A DNA stretch of 53,204 bases. Source: an uncultured Methanobrevibacter sp. (GTDB lineage Archaea; Methanobacteriota; Methanobacteria; Methanobacteriales; Methanobacteriaceae). Shown here in pieces: positions 16,581 through 26,319 of the stretch (position 1 is its first letter; each line of letters begins with the position of its first letter). The position numbers and the translations under genes are program-made. Where the stretch lies: assembly GCF_947170395.1 (NCBI RefSeq), contig NZ_CAMVTE010000017.1:1-53204 (forward strand). The letters run 5' to 3'. Below the pieces are notes generated by a model. The model saw only the letters and a list, made by a program, of their open reading frames with translations. It ran no database searches and was not told the DNA's origin.

Positions 16581-16994
16581 TTAGGCCTTCACGATAATTA
16601 AACCGATGGTCAATATTATCAGCAAAACAACTATTGAAATACCGGTTACCCTATAGACATCTTCTTCATCAATAACAATTTGTTTTACAACTGATTGAGA
16701 TTCAATTCCGGCACTAGTTGCGGATGCAGAATCTCTGAACTTGGTGATACATTGATTATGTAGTTGATGAGTTACTTGCAAGTTATCCGGAAGATTTTAA
16801 TCCAGCTTGATTTGTGGTGCCGTTTCCAGTAAAATCACTATTTTTTCTACCGAATCCGTATTATTTGAGTTACTTCCAGAACCACTCCAGCCTCCAGCAG
16901 CTGTACATTCACCTGTTCCATCGCCCCCATCTGCTAACTCTTCATAGATTTCATATTTAGAACAGAGAATTTGAATTAGATTACAGTACAGCAT
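16581..16994 (-). pseudogene. Interrupted 138-codon frame, zinc-ribbon/tail-anchor-like protein
   Basis: From ATG 16994 one minus-strand frame runs to TAA at 16581, broken only by an in-frame TAA at 16797-16799. The first part (MLYC...LCSKYE, then a Gly/Ser/Asn-rich linker) looks like a worn zinc ribbon. The second part ends in a basic-flanked hydrophobic helix, as in tail-anchored proteins. No ribosome binding site is clear. The likeliest reading is a gene inactivated by one nonsense mutation; two unrelated short genes or non-coding DNA are alternatives. Confidence 0.4.
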
Positions 16995-17126
16995 TATTAA
17001 TTATAAAAAATAATCCAAATAAATGGAATAATAGAAAAATGATAGTAAATTCATTTCATAATGAATACCATCATCGAACAGTCCCATCAAAGACAAACCA
17101 AGCCAATATTCTAAAAAAATAAAAGA

Positions 17127-17771
17127 TTAGTGAAGTGAAACTTCACTATTTTGTACCATATACTCGTCTCCGGCATCTCCAAGACCCGGAAGAATATATG
17201 CATTTTCGTTTAATTCCCTGTCGACTGTAGCACAGAATATTTCAACATCAGGATGGTCATCCTCAATTGTTTTGATACCCTGAGGAGCTGCCACAATACA
17301 TAACAGCTTAATTTTAGTAACACCATCCTGTTTGAGTCTTGAAATAGTTGCAGATGCACTACCACCTGTTGCAAGCATAGGATCAATTACAAGGACTTCC
17401 CTTTTATCGATTCCGTCAGGCATCTTATAGTAATATTCAACTGGTTCAAAGGTTTCCTCGTTTCTGTAAAGTCCAATGTGACATATTTTTGCATTAGGAA
17501 TTACATTTAAGATTCCATCAACCATACCCATTCCAGCCCTTAATATTGGAACGATAGCATAATGGTCTTCATTCAACATTCCAGTATCCATTTTTTCCAA
17601 TGGAGTTTCAATTGTTGTTTTTTCCAGTTTTGCATCCCTCATAGCTTCATAAAACAAAATTGTTGAGATTTCTGTAACCAGTTCACGGAATTCCTTAGTT
17701 CCAGTGTTAATATCCCTTAAAATTGCGAGCTTATGAGTTATTATCGGATGGTTTAAAACAAACTCATTCAT
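17127..17771 (-). CDS. upp: Uracil phosphoribosyltransferase
   Basis: This is a 214-residue enzyme converting uracil and PRPP to UMP in pyrimidine salvage. The PRPP-binding motif VLVIDPMLATGGSA is present at about residues 125-138, with the uracil-site region near the C-terminus (LPGLGDAGDEY). GGAGG precedes ATG 17771. The first 8 bases overlap the end of the uracil permease gene, so the pair forms a salvage operon. Length is normal. The partner permease is frameshifted, which may leave this enzyme without imported substrate. Confidence 0.95.
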   Translation of the reverse strand: MNEFVLNHPIITHKLAILRDINTGTKEFRELVTEISTILFYEAMRDAKLEKTTIETPLEKMDTGMLNEDHYAIVPILRAGMGMVDGILNVIPNAKICHIGLYRNEETFEPVEYYYKMPDGIDKREVLVIDPMLATGGSASATISRLKQDGVTKIKLLCIVAAPQGIKTIEDDHPDVEIFCATVDRELNENAYILPGLGDAGDEYMVQNSEVSLH

Positions 17772-19031
17772 GTTTTTCCTCCGGAATACATAGATTCAAT
17801 AAAACTCCAATAATAGCTGCAAGAGACATTCCAGAAATAGCTATTGACAAATCACCGTATGCAAGAGCTAATGTTGCACCACCTAAACCTAAAACAAGCA
17901 TAGTTGCAGCTACGACAACGTTTTTGGTGTTGTTAAAGTCAACTTGATTGTGGATTAAGATTTTAAGACCGTTTACACAAATAAATCCATATAACAATAC
18001 TGAAATACCACCTAAAACAGGTTGTGGAATTGCAGTTAAAAGAGCAGTTAAATGTCCTGAAAATGCAAATACTATTGCAATTACCGCTGCAAGACCTATA
18101 ACATAAGTGGAAGCTACACGAGTCATACCAACAACAGAAGTATTTTCACCATAAGTGGTGTTAGCAGGACCACCTAAAAATGCTGCGATGAATGTTGCAA
18201 GACCATCACCAAGCAAGGTTCTTTGAAGACCAGGATCTTCAATTAAATCACGACCGATGATTTCACTTAACACCTTGTGGTCTCCCACATGCTCAACCAT
18301 TGTCACAAGCGCAATCGGAACAATTGTTAAAACAGCTGCAAAGTTTAGATTATAATTCATAAATGGCAGGTAGAATTTAGGCACTTCAAACACATTAGCT
18401 GCCAATACCTGTGAGAAATCAACCAGACCAAGCGCTGCTGCAACAATATATCCAGCAACAATACCGATTAAAAATGGAATAACCTGCAAGATTCCCTTTC
18501 CACGAACTGCCACAAGTGCAGTGATTAAAAATGCAACAAATGCCACAACCAGATTTTGCCATGGAATAACTGCCAAATTCAAACCGATTTCACTAATAGC
18601 TGCCGGAGCTAAAGACAAACCGATTACCATAATCATCGGACCAACTACTACAGGAGGTAACAGTTTATTAATCCAACCAGGTCCTGAAACACGAATAATC
18701 AATGAAATAATTATATAAACAATACCTACAATCATTAATGCAGTAAAAACACTTCCAGTACCCCGATTGCATACCCTGCAACCATAGGAGCAATAAATGC
18801 AAACGAACTTCCCAGATAAACTGGACTTCTATTACGAGTACAAACCAAATAAATTAATGTACCTATACCAGATGAAACCAATGCTACTGGAATGGATAAA
18901 ATATCGGCACCTGCAGTGGTGTTTACAACGATAGGAACCAGAATTGTAGCCCCAAACATTGCACATACATGCTGAATAGCAAGTAAAATCCACCTAAGTG
19001 AAGATGGCTTATCACCAGTACCCAATAGCAT
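17764..19031 (-). pseudogene. uraA: Uracil permease, split by a single-base frameshift
   Basis: Two adjacent frames together make one uracil-xanthine permease of about 420 residues. The 5' part (98 codons, from ATG 19031) holds QHVCAMFGATILVPI and SSFAFIAPM, then runs into a false stop. The 3' part, in another frame, begins with TGSVFTAL (read in frame) and continues through GDHKVLSEIIGRDL, GGPANTTYGENTSVVGMTRV and the remaining helices. A single missing base in the C-run at 18761-18764 (GGGG on the coding strand) explains the break: one more G restores GYAIGGTGSVFTAL. It is a real mutation or a homopolymer sequencing error. Confidence 0.88.
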
Positions 19032-19512
19032 ATTACTATTTTCCTCTACATATTATCACATATTTTCCAAAATTTAGTCTAAATTTTTAAGGATTTGATT
19101 AACTATTATAAAAATTCAAATGAATAATTTAATAATTAATTTGAATAAATCTAAAATTTGTTTATATTATTCTGAATATTGTTCAAACAAATTTTGATTA
19201 ATTATATATATCTGAATATTGTAATAAAAACTTTCTTATTGAAAATCAAAAAATTAATACAAATCCACATATGTTTAAAGTTAATCCGAACCACAATTAA
19301 GATAACAATAACTAAATTTATCCAAATGTGGGCAGTATTCTACCTAACCTAGGACATCATAAAAAAATAATAAAAAACATCATATTTTAGCGTATCTTCA
19401 TCTAAACAGTTTACACTATAATATTAAAACTGTTAAAAAAAAATATTGTGAAATAAGACATAAGTCTTATTTTACAAATGTGGAGTAGAGTTGATTAAGA
19501 ATGGAATTAATG
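19032..19512. other. Long gene-free region upstream of the uracil operon
   Basis: No gene is seen. The region is very AT-rich. The 12-bp sequence TCTGAATATTGT occurs twice, at 19171-19182 and 19211-19222, in the same orientation and 40 bp apart. It should contain the uraA-upp promoter and the 3' end of the CBS transcript, which runs the same way. Confidence 0.4.
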
Positions 19513-20148
19513 CTATTTTCTTGCTTTTCCCACACGGCGTGCGATTACCATTTCCCCTACAGATATTAAACCTGCAAAGAATTTTTCCAATCCACCGGTT
19601 GCCCAAATAGCTTCTCCAAAAGTGGAATTCATTATGCTTTCTTCATATTCCTCAGGAGAAATTTTTATACCGGTAGTCTTTTTGGATACTAAAGCAGAAG
19701 CGGCCATCAATTCTTCCCAGGTTACACCCTTGAGCTGGTTTTGCATTGCTTTGTATAACTTAACCACTTTAATGTCATACAAATCAGATAATAATGCCAC
19801 AATATCGCAGGCACGAACCATACCTATCACCTGATTTTCATCATTCACGACAGGCACGGTAACAAATTTGTTGTTTGCTGTTAAAAGTACCGCTTTTCTT
19901 GCAGGATCATTTTCATGAACTGTTGCAATTTCTTCATATCCGCTCATGATTTCAGAAATTTTTTCGTTTCCTTCCCTTAAACCTCTTGTAACATCAAAGG
20001 AAGTAATCCAACCAACCAATTGTTTGTTGTCATTGACAACAGGACATGTAAAACGTCTGATTTCTTCCATTACTTTTGAAACTTCAACTACACTATCTTC
20101 GCAGTTTAAATATACGAAGTCTTTATCCATTAATTCTCTTGCTCTCAT
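19513..20148 (-). CDS. CBS-domain pair protein
   Basis: The protein has 211 residues. Two CBS motifs occupy about residues 1-60 (MRARELMDKDFVYLN ... LVGWITSFDVTRGL) and 63-125 (ISEIMSGYEEIATVHE ... VIGMVRACDIVALL). The C-terminal 80 residues form a separate helical region (WEELMAASALVSKKT) without a known name. CBS pairs usually bind adenine nucleotides and sense energy state. It is last in the minus-strand block after eha, ftr, kinase and polyferredoxin, so a link to energy metabolism is plausible. Confidence 0.85.
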   Translation of the reverse strand: MRARELMDKDFVYLNCEDSVVEVSKVMEEIRRFTCPVVNDNKQLVGWITSFDVTRGLREGNEKISEIMSGYEEIATVHENDPARKAVLLTANNKFVTVPVVNDENQVIGMVRACDIVALLSDLYDIKVVKLYKAMQNQLKGVTWEELMAASALVSKKTTGIKISPEEYEESIMNSTFGEAIWATGGLEKFFAGLISVGEMVIARRVGKARK

Positions 20149-20163
20149 AAACTAACCCCATTT

Positions 20164-20991
20164 TTATTCTATTTCTACTCTTTTTAATGCCCCTACAGGA
20201 CAATGATTTGTACATTCAACACATCTGATGCACTTATCATCATCAAGGACAACTTCACCATCCACTAATTCGATTGCCCCAGTCGGACAATTTTCTTCAC
20301 ACAAATAACAATTTACACATGCGTCATGATTAATATCAAGGTTTCTGCTGTGAACAATAGGTCCGATATACCTGTCAAGCTCTATTGCATTGTCATTGAG
20401 TGAAATTTCAACACATGCACCGCAGCCAATACACATTTTTTCGTTAATGTAAGGATACAATTCATCATCTATTAACTCAATATCCTCACAAAGATTTCTC
20501 TGCTCAAAGAAATCCTTAAATTCTAGCGTGAATGCACCTGTTGGGCATAACTTTGAACAATCATCCCAATTGTTATCTTGGGAATAATCGATAGAAATGT
20601 CATTCATACGAACGACCCTATGAGAACTGCTGACATTAGCTAAGTTATATTCGATAATGCCATCTTCATCCTCATTGTTATAAATAACTGTATTATCTAT
20701 TAATTTAATTGCTGAAACAGGACAAGTCTGTACACATATTTCGCATTTAACACATTTATCGGTAATCTTTGCTATTCTAAAAATATTAGCTGGTTCGATT
20801 GCATTAACTGGACATTCACTAACACAGGTATTGCATCTTACACACCTAGGCGCAATAGCAATGATTTCCTCAGAACTGCTGAAATCCTCCAATTCAAATT
20901 GGAAATCATCTCCATCATCATCTAATTCAACAGATTTCAATAAAACTTCACGTTCCAAGTTCTTCATCTGTTTTATAAAAGTTACATTCAT
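20164..20991 (-). CDS. Polyferredoxin with four complete and two partial cluster motifs
   Basis: The protein has 275 residues. Complete CxxCxxCxxxCP motifs sit at about 50-60, 80-90, 225-235 and 254-264. Two more are partial: motif 3 keeps only Cys145 and Cys149-Pro, and motif 4 keeps Cys187, 190 and 193 without a fourth cysteine. In a dicluster fold the fourth cysteine of one motif serves the other cluster, so motifs 3 and 4 together still hold one complete [4Fe-4S] site, five in all. It follows the PfkB gene and likely carries electrons between Eha or related enzymes and methanogenesis proteins in the cytoplasm. Confidence 0.85.
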   Translation of the reverse strand: MNVTFIKQMKNLEREVLLKSVELDDDGDDFQFELEDFSSSEEIIAIAPRCVRCNTCVSECPVNAIEPANIFRIAKITDKCVKCEICVQTCPVSAIKLIDNTVIYNNEDEDGIIEYNLANVSSSHRVVRMNDISIDYSQDNNWDDCSKLCPTGAFTLEFKDFFEQRNLCEDIELIDDELYPYINEKMCIGCGACVEISLNDNAIELDRYIGPIVHSRNLDINHDACVNCYLCEENCPTGAIELVDGEVVLDDDKCIRCVECTNHCPVGALKRVEIE

Positions 20992-21024
20992 AATATCGCC
21001 AACTAATTTATTTTTTAATAAAAC

Positions 21025-21957
21025 TTAAAAGAAATCCTCCAATTCTTTTAGTGAGGGGAATTTCTCCATACCAAATCCTTCAATAGCTTTGCTTGCCACC
21101 CAATTTCCTATCATGCATGATTTTTCCAAATCAAATCCTTTTAAAACGGAATATAAAAATCCGCTATTGAAACTATCTCCAGCACCAGTAGTATCAACGA
21201 CATTGCATTCATATGAATCAACCTGACACTCCTGAGTGCCGTTAGTCGCATAAACCCCACTTGATCCCTGTTTTACAACAACAGTTTCAATTCCAAGGTC
21301 CAGGAAATTAACAGCCAACTGTTTTATTGAAGAATCACTATTATTACATAATAATCTTAATTCTGATTCATTGATAAGCAGAATATCAGTTCTCTCCAAT
21401 ATCGGTTTTAATTCTTCAAATCCCTTTTGCACATATAACATTCCGGGATCAAAGCTTAGTAAAGTCTGCTTAGAAAGTTTTTCCAACAATTCAATTTGAG
21501 TATTGAATGAATCTCCGACAAATGATGTGTAATGCATTATCTTACATCTCATAATATTCAGCGGATTTATTTCACCGATTTTAATGTCATCATTAACGCC
21601 CGGAGAAATATAAAGGCACCTTTCACCATTTTTATCAACAAATCCTAGGCATTTGCCTGTAGAACCTGTTTCTGAATAAATTAAATTGTTAGTGTAAACT
21701 CCATTAATAGCCAAATTGTATTCTATCAAATCACCATCTTCATCTTCGGCTATTTTTCCAATTATTGATGTATCACAACCCAGACGAGCCAAACCCACAA
21801 TTGTATTGGCTGCTGAACCTCCAGGAGTATCGGTTTCATCTTTAATGAAGCTTTCCTCATCTGCTGAAACTATATCTTCTACAGAATATAATTTATCAAC
21901 ATTCAAAGCTCCAAATCCAATTATTTCTGCATTTAAATCATTGTCGAGAATTTCCAT
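21025..21957 (-). CDS. PfkB-family carbohydrate kinase
   Basis: This is a 310-residue ribokinase-like enzyme. The N-terminal GFGALNVDKLYSV and GGSAANTIVGLARLG (substrate lid) and the C-terminal DTTGAGDSFNSGFLYS with the catalytic Asp are clear. It phosphorylates a sugar, nucleoside or related alcohol with ATP; the substrate cannot be told from sequence. It lies 9 bp after ftr on the same strand. I recall a ribokinase-like gene in the same place in Methanothermobacter (near MTH404), so the linkage appears conserved. Confidence 0.88.
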   Translation of the reverse strand: MEILDNDLNAEIIGFGALNVDKLYSVEDIVSADEESFIKDETDTPGGSAANTIVGLARLGCDTSIIGKIAEDEDGDLIEYNLAINGVYTNNLIYSETGSTGKCLGFVDKNGERCLYISPGVNDDIKIGEINPLNIMRCKIMHYTSFVGDSFNTQIELLEKLSKQTLLSFDPGMLYVQKGFEELKPILERTDILLINESELRLLCNNSDSSIKQLAVNFLDLGIETVVVKQGSSGVYATNGTQECQVDSYECNVVDTTGAGDSFNSGFLYSVLKGFDLEKSCMIGNWVASKAIEGFGMEKFPSLKELEDFF

Positions 21958-21966
21958 ATTAAAACC

Positions 21967-22860
21967 TTACTTTAAAATATCCAATAAATTAATGTTTTTA
22001 TCACCAAGTTTTCCATCAAAATTACCTGCAGATATTCCGATAACCCCTTCAAATTCCAAGGCAGCATCAATACCTGCTTTAATTGCTTTATTCATGGACT
22101 CTTCATCAACTGCATTAATTACAACTTCAGGAATATAGTTAACTCCCTTTGGAACTTTAGATTCATCACCTAAAGATTCCTTAAGTGAAGGACAATAAAC
22201 ATGATTTGTAGTAGGTCCTATTTCAGGATAGTTTGTTTCCGGTTTTGAAGCTGCAGAACAAATGTCAAAGGGAGCAGTTGCACCTTCAACATCCATGATG
22301 GCACTGATTATTGCATCTCCAGCATCAATAACCGCCTCAGGAGTTTGACATAAATACCAGAAGTTACCTCCCATAATACCATCATTGATCTTGAATTTTT
22401 CCTCAATTTGGAAGTCCGGAACTGCAATTGGGACATTGATCATCTTTCTGCCATATTCTTCAACAATCCATTCATAACCGTCACCACAGTGACCCACAAT
22501 GTCCATCATTTCAATATATTCATCACTATCAGTTGCGGAATAATCAAATATGCGGGTAAACGGCTTGACCAATACATCCTGCCTAAGCCTGTAAGATAAT
22601 TCAAATGCGAATTTTTCCACATCATCACTGCCTAACCAGTATTGTACAATTGCACCGAATCTCCCATCTGGAGTTTCACTAGCATCCAAAAATCCTTCCA
22701 CTCCTCCTTCAACTCTCCCAATAACTGCACTTGGTGTCGAAGTTGAGTCATATGCTGCTCTTTTAACAATAGCTTCATTAGGTCCTGTAATTAAAGCTCT
22801 TACATATTTTCCTTCAAAAGCTTCGAAAAATGTATCTTCTACTTTATTATAATTCATCAT
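21967..22860 (-). CDS. ftr: Formylmethanofuran:tetrahydromethanopterin formyltransferase (eha-linked copy)
   Basis: This is a 297-residue enzyme that moves the formyl group from formylmethanofuran to H4MPT, the second step of CO2 reduction to methane. Full-length Ftr sequence is seen, including [18 protein letters not shown] at the start, [19 protein letters not shown] in the middle, and [14 protein letters not shown] at the end. Two ATG codons (22860, 22857) are possible. Methanobacteriales often have a second ftr beside eha (FtrII in Methanothermobacter), and this is that position. It is 16 bp after ehaR. Confidence 0.93.
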   Translation of the reverse strand: MMNYNKVEDTFFEAFEGKYVRALITGPNEAIVKRAAYDSTSTPSAVIGRVEGGVEGFLDASETPDGRFGAIVQYWLGSDDVEKFAFELSYRLRQDVLVKPFTRIFDYSATDSDEYIEMMDIVGHCGDGYEWIVEEYGRKMINVPIAVPDFQIEEKFKINDGIMGGNFWYLCQTPEAVIDAGDAIISAIMDVEGATAPFDICSAASKPETNYPEIGPTTNHVYCPSLKESLGDESKVPKGVNYIPEVVINAVDEESMNKAIKAGIDAALEFEGVIGISAGNFDGKLGDKNINLLDILK

Positions 22861-22876
22861 ATTACCTTCTATAATT

Positions 22877-23923
22877 TTAACCTAACCCGCCAATATCTTG
22901 GCCTCGGATATTATTCCTCATTTCTTTACTGACTTTTAATATTTCATCAAAGTTATTTTCATCAACAATTTTAATTATCGGATAATCTTTATCATCAAAA
23001 ACATCAAAGAACTTATTTTTAATTTCCAAATCAATATTATATTTTTCAAATATCTCTTTACACCCATCAGCACCATTATAATCACTGATGAACTCTAAAA
23101 CCTTATTTTTATCATATTTTGCATAAACATTAGCTATCAAAGTAGTTGGAACCGCATTTGGAGATACAATTGCAATTTCTGCAACTTTAAGAGGATATTC
23201 ATTACCATTGAATGATATGCTCACACCACCATTAACTCTGGCAAATTCCAATGGTTCAACATCCGTGATGCTGTCACCAATGTAAAGCATATTATTGATG
23301 TCAATTTCATCCCTTTGGATTATCTCATCAATAGCCAATTTTTTTCCTTTTCCTCCAACAACATTGATTTTTTTGATTTCATCGAAAATGCTCATTTTTG
23401 GAATTTCTGAATAGAATATTTCATCAAACAATTCATAATCACGAGGATTTTCCAAAATTAATTTCTTGAATTCATCAATTTTTTTAATTTCTTCCCCATT
23501 TAGATTTAAGGCATCCATATCAACATTGGTGTAAAATGTATTTTCAAATGGCACTTCCATATAATTTGAAACAGCTTCAATATATTGACCATAGCTTGTA
23601 CTAACTATATATGTATTCATAGCATCCTTCAAGTATTTCAATAGGAATTTTGAATCCCTGACTGCATAAATATTATTTTTTGAAAAATCCACCAAATCTT
23701 TATTTTTAAGATTTTCGCAGACAAAGAAAGGTAAGATAAACTTTAAAGTATTTCCCACTTTGTAATTTTCTTTTTTAACTATATCCGCAAGATAATCATC
23801 ATACAAACTGAGAATCTTAAATAGTTCACCACCATCTTCTATAAAATGCGCCGCCATTTCAAAGGCATTGTCATTTAAAGTCAGAGGTCCTTCACAGTCC
23901 GTAATAAAAGATTTTTCAAACAT
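22877..23923 (-). CDS. ehaR: Energy-converting hydrogenase A subunit R, HAD-like
   Basis: The protein has 348 residues. An HAD-type hydrolase core is visible: an N-terminal DCEGPLT (nucleophile region), a [12 protein letters not shown] segment, and [12 protein letters not shown] near residue 215 as the acidic metal-binding motif. EhaR of the Methanothermobacter eha operon is of this type. GGTGA precedes ATG 23923. It follows ehaQ by 3 bp. The biochemical role is unknown; a phosphatase acting on a metabolite or maturation factor is possible. Confidence 0.82.
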   Translation of the reverse strand: MFEKSFITDCEGPLTLNDNAFEMAAHFIEDGGELFKILSLYDDYLADIVKKENYKVGNTLKFILPFFVCENLKNKDLVDFSKNNIYAVRDSKFLLKYLKDAMNTYIVSTSYGQYIEAVSNYMEVPFENTFYTNVDMDALNLNGEEIKKIDEFKKLILENPRDYELFDEIFYSEIPKMSIFDEIKKINVVGGKGKKLAIDEIIQRDEIDINNMLYIGDSITDVEPLEFARVNGGVSISFNGNEYPLKVAEIAIVSPNAVPTTLIANVYAKYDKNKVLEFISDYNGADGCKEIFEKYNIDLEIKNKFFDVFDDKDYPIIKIVDENNFDEILKVSKEMRNNIRGQDIGGLG

Positions 23924-23926
23924 GAT

Positions 23927-25285
23927 TCACCTAAAGTTAACAATTCTAATTGCATCAAGAGGACAAATTGCCTCACATGTTCTGCAATAAATACATTTTT
24001 CACTGTCAAAGTCTATTTTATCATCATTTAATGTCAATGCTCCGACAGGACAGTTTTTGGCACAGATACTGCATGCTTGACACTTATTGTCTGAAAGTGA
24101 AAAGTCACCTTCTCTTTGATAATGCAAATATGATCTTGCATAATACAAATCAGTATCCTTACTGTAGAAGTAATCGTCATAAGCTCCAATTGCATCAAAT
24201 TTACATTGTTCAACACATTTTCCACAGTACACACAATTATCGTTGATTCTAATTGGACTTGGACCGTTCTGTTCTATTGCCCCAACAGGACAGACATTAA
24301 AACAGTCCCCGCATGCAATACATTTTTTATCATAAACCTCAATGTTTCTGTCCATCAGATATGAACCGAAGAGTTTTGTGAATTTTGATATTTCAATATG
24401 GGAATCCAAACTGATTTTAAGTTCCCTTTCCATCAAATCGTTTACCTTATATTCAGCAAAGTTCTCAAAGTCCAAATCATCAAATTCCAAAGCAGTGGAT
24501 TTGGCTACCTTTTCCAATACCTTATTTAGACTGATCAAATCCAATGACAGCTTTTTCATGTCATGGTCAATGATGCTGGAAACGATGTCAAATGATTTGA
24601 TTTCACTGTACATCTTATAAGCTTTTTTACGTGAAGAGTACTTGATAGCTGTCGATGGACAGGAATGCATACATTCCTCACATCTGGCGCAGTATCCTGG
24701 ATTGATATATGGCAATTTGTTTGTTCTTGCTACATTAATTGCTCCCATGGACGGACAAACTCTTGTACATGTCATACATCCGATACACTTATCCTGATTG
24801 ACAACAATTGCCTTACCTCCCTTAACTGTTTTAGGAAGTAATTGACCGTATTTAATTGCATCAGTAGGACATACCCTAAAGCAGTATCCGCAACGGACAC
24901 AGGTATCCTTATCGATTTCACTGTGAGGTTCGGATTTTCCATCAGCTACAATATGAATGGAACCGTTTTTACATGCCTGAACACAGGCACCGCATGCCTT
25001 ACATAATTTGGCATTAATGTTTGGAACATTTTCCTTGATTGGAGGGTCCATATGAACATCAAGAGAAATTGCATCAAATGGGCAAGCATTACGGCATAAT
25101 ACGCAACCAAAACATGTATTTTTCAATTTTATAAGACCGTCATCTTCATCCATGTAGATTGCATCAATAGGACATGAATCAAGGCAAGGTTTATCTTTAC
25201 AGTTGGCACATTTTGTTTGGTCGACCAGATAATCAACATCAACATATCTTAATGGTCTTGGTGTTTTTGTATAACTGTCAATCAT
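23927..25285 (-). CDS. ehaQ: Energy-converting hydrogenase A polyferredoxin EhaQ (ten clusters)
   Basis: This is a 452-residue polyferredoxin with ten [4Fe-4S] motifs. Most are CxxCxxCxxxCP; the first has an insertion (CANCKDKPCLDSCP), and the third and eighth lack the proline (CVQACKN, CVEQCKF). A motif-free helical segment (about residues 235-310) separates six N-terminal motifs from four C-terminal ones. It should wire electrons from the Eha core to ferredoxin-using enzymes. I chose ATG 25285, with GGAGTGA before it; an in-frame GTG at 25294 lies within that site. It overlaps the end of ehaP. Confidence 0.88.
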   Translation of the reverse strand: MIDSYTKTPRPLRYVDVDYLVDQTKCANCKDKPCLDSCPIDAIYMDEDDGLIKLKNTCFGCVLCRNACPFDAISLDVHMDPPIKENVPNINAKLCKACGACVQACKNGSIHIVADGKSEPHSEIDKDTCVRCGYCFRVCPTDAIKYGQLLPKTVKGGKAIVVNQDKCIGCMTCTRVCPSMGAINVARTNKLPYINPGYCARCEECMHSCPSTAIKYSSRKKAYKMYSEIKSFDIVSSIIDHDMKKLSLDLISLNKVLEKVAKSTALEFDDLDFENFAEYKVNDLMERELKISLDSHIEISKFTKLFGSYLMDRNIEVYDKKCIACGDCFNVCPVGAIEQNGPSPIRINDNCVYCGKCVEQCKFDAIGAYDDYFYSKDTDLYYARSYLHYQREGDFSLSDNKCQACSICAKNCPVGALTLNDDKIDFDSEKCIYCRTCEAICPLDAIRIVNFR

Positions 25286-25290
25286 AACAC

Positions 25291-26319
25291 TCACTCCATA
25301 AAAATATTCTCATTTAGATTGGATGCCTTTACAGTAGTATGGATATTTTCACCATCTTCAAGTGAAAATTTAGCAATGAAATACTTGATTACTGAAAATG
25401 GGCAAGTTTGGTAACATATACTGCAACGTAAACATCTGTTTTTATCTCTCACTATTGTGTCTTTCTCTTCATCAAATGAAATACATCCGGTAGGACAATC
25501 AGGAATACACAATTGACATTTTTCACATTTGGATTTATCCCAATCTATAACTCTAATCTTAAGTCTGTTAACAGCATTAGTGATAATTTCCATTGAAATC
25601 TCTTCATCCGGAATTATTTTTAAAGCTTCATCCCAGATTTCAGAAAGCGGAACATCATATTGAAGAAGCCCATCAATTTCGAGAGCTCTTAAATCATCTT
25701 CCTTACTGTTGATGTATTCTTCAAGATAATTTACACATAAAAGAATTAAATCCTTTTGAGCCTGAAGGTTTTCTACAAACACTCCTTTCATTGCACCGTT
25801 TACCGGGCAAACTCCAAGACATTCCCCACATGAAATGCATTTGAGTTGATCAACAACAAGATTGCTGTCATCAAGGGAAATGGCCCCTACAGGACATTTT
25901 TTCATGCACTTTTTACATTTTATGCATAGATAATCATCAACAATATATTGTCTTTTTGATGGGATAATATTAAATTCAGGTAAAATTAAATGGTTTAAAC
26001 CACATTCCAATGTTTTAGGATCAGTTGGGCAAACTTCAGCACAAAAACCACAGCGAATACATGCAGGAGGATTGATTACAGGATAAGTTAAACCTTCACC
26101 CTCTTCAGTATCTTCATCACGAACAATTTTAATCGCATTCGGTGAAGGGCAAGATACGGTACATGCACCACATCCTATGCAATATTCCTTATTGACTTTA
26201 GGAAAATCTCTGAATCTTTCCGGTTTTTCGGCTATTTCAGGCAAAGTATGTGCATTGGTAAATGCATCAGCCCAAGCTTTTCTTGCAAAATCAAAAATAT
26301 ACCACATTAGAGATGACAT
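25291..26319 (-). CDS. ehaP: Energy-converting hydrogenase A polyferredoxin EhaP (six clusters)
   Basis: The protein has 342 residues. Six cluster motifs are seen: CIGCGACTVSCPSP, CIRCGFCAEVCP, CIKCKKCMKKCP, CISCGECLGVCP, CEKCQLCIPDCP and CLRCSICYQTCP. The EhaP of Methanothermobacter is likewise a six-cluster polyferredoxin. Its ATG overlaps the ehaO stop by one base (TAATG), with GGGGTGA upstream. It is the likely electron carrier next to the hydrogenase small subunit. Confidence 0.9.
   Translation of the reverse strand: MSSLMWYIFDFARKAWADAFTNAHTLPEIAEKPERFRDFPKVNKEYCIGCGACTVSCPSPNAIKIVRDEDTEEGEGLTYPVINPPACIRCGFCAEVCPTDPKTLECGLNHLILPEFNIIPSKRQYIVDDYLCIKCKKCMKKCPVGAISLDDSNLVVDQLKCISCGECLGVCPVNGAMKGVFVENLQAQKDLILLCVNYLEEYINSKEDDLRALEIDGLLQYDVPLSEIWDEALKIIPDEEISMEIITNAVNRLKIRVIDWDKSKCEKCQLCIPDCPTGCISFDEEKDTIVRDKNRCLRCSICYQTCPFSVIKYFIAKFSLEDGENIHTTVKASNLNENIFME

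Noticed and set aside
16797-16799. Stop-codon readthrough or pyrrolysine at the in-frame stop
   Set aside because: The codon is TAA, not TAG, and no pyrrolysine genes are seen; a nonsense mutation is simpler.
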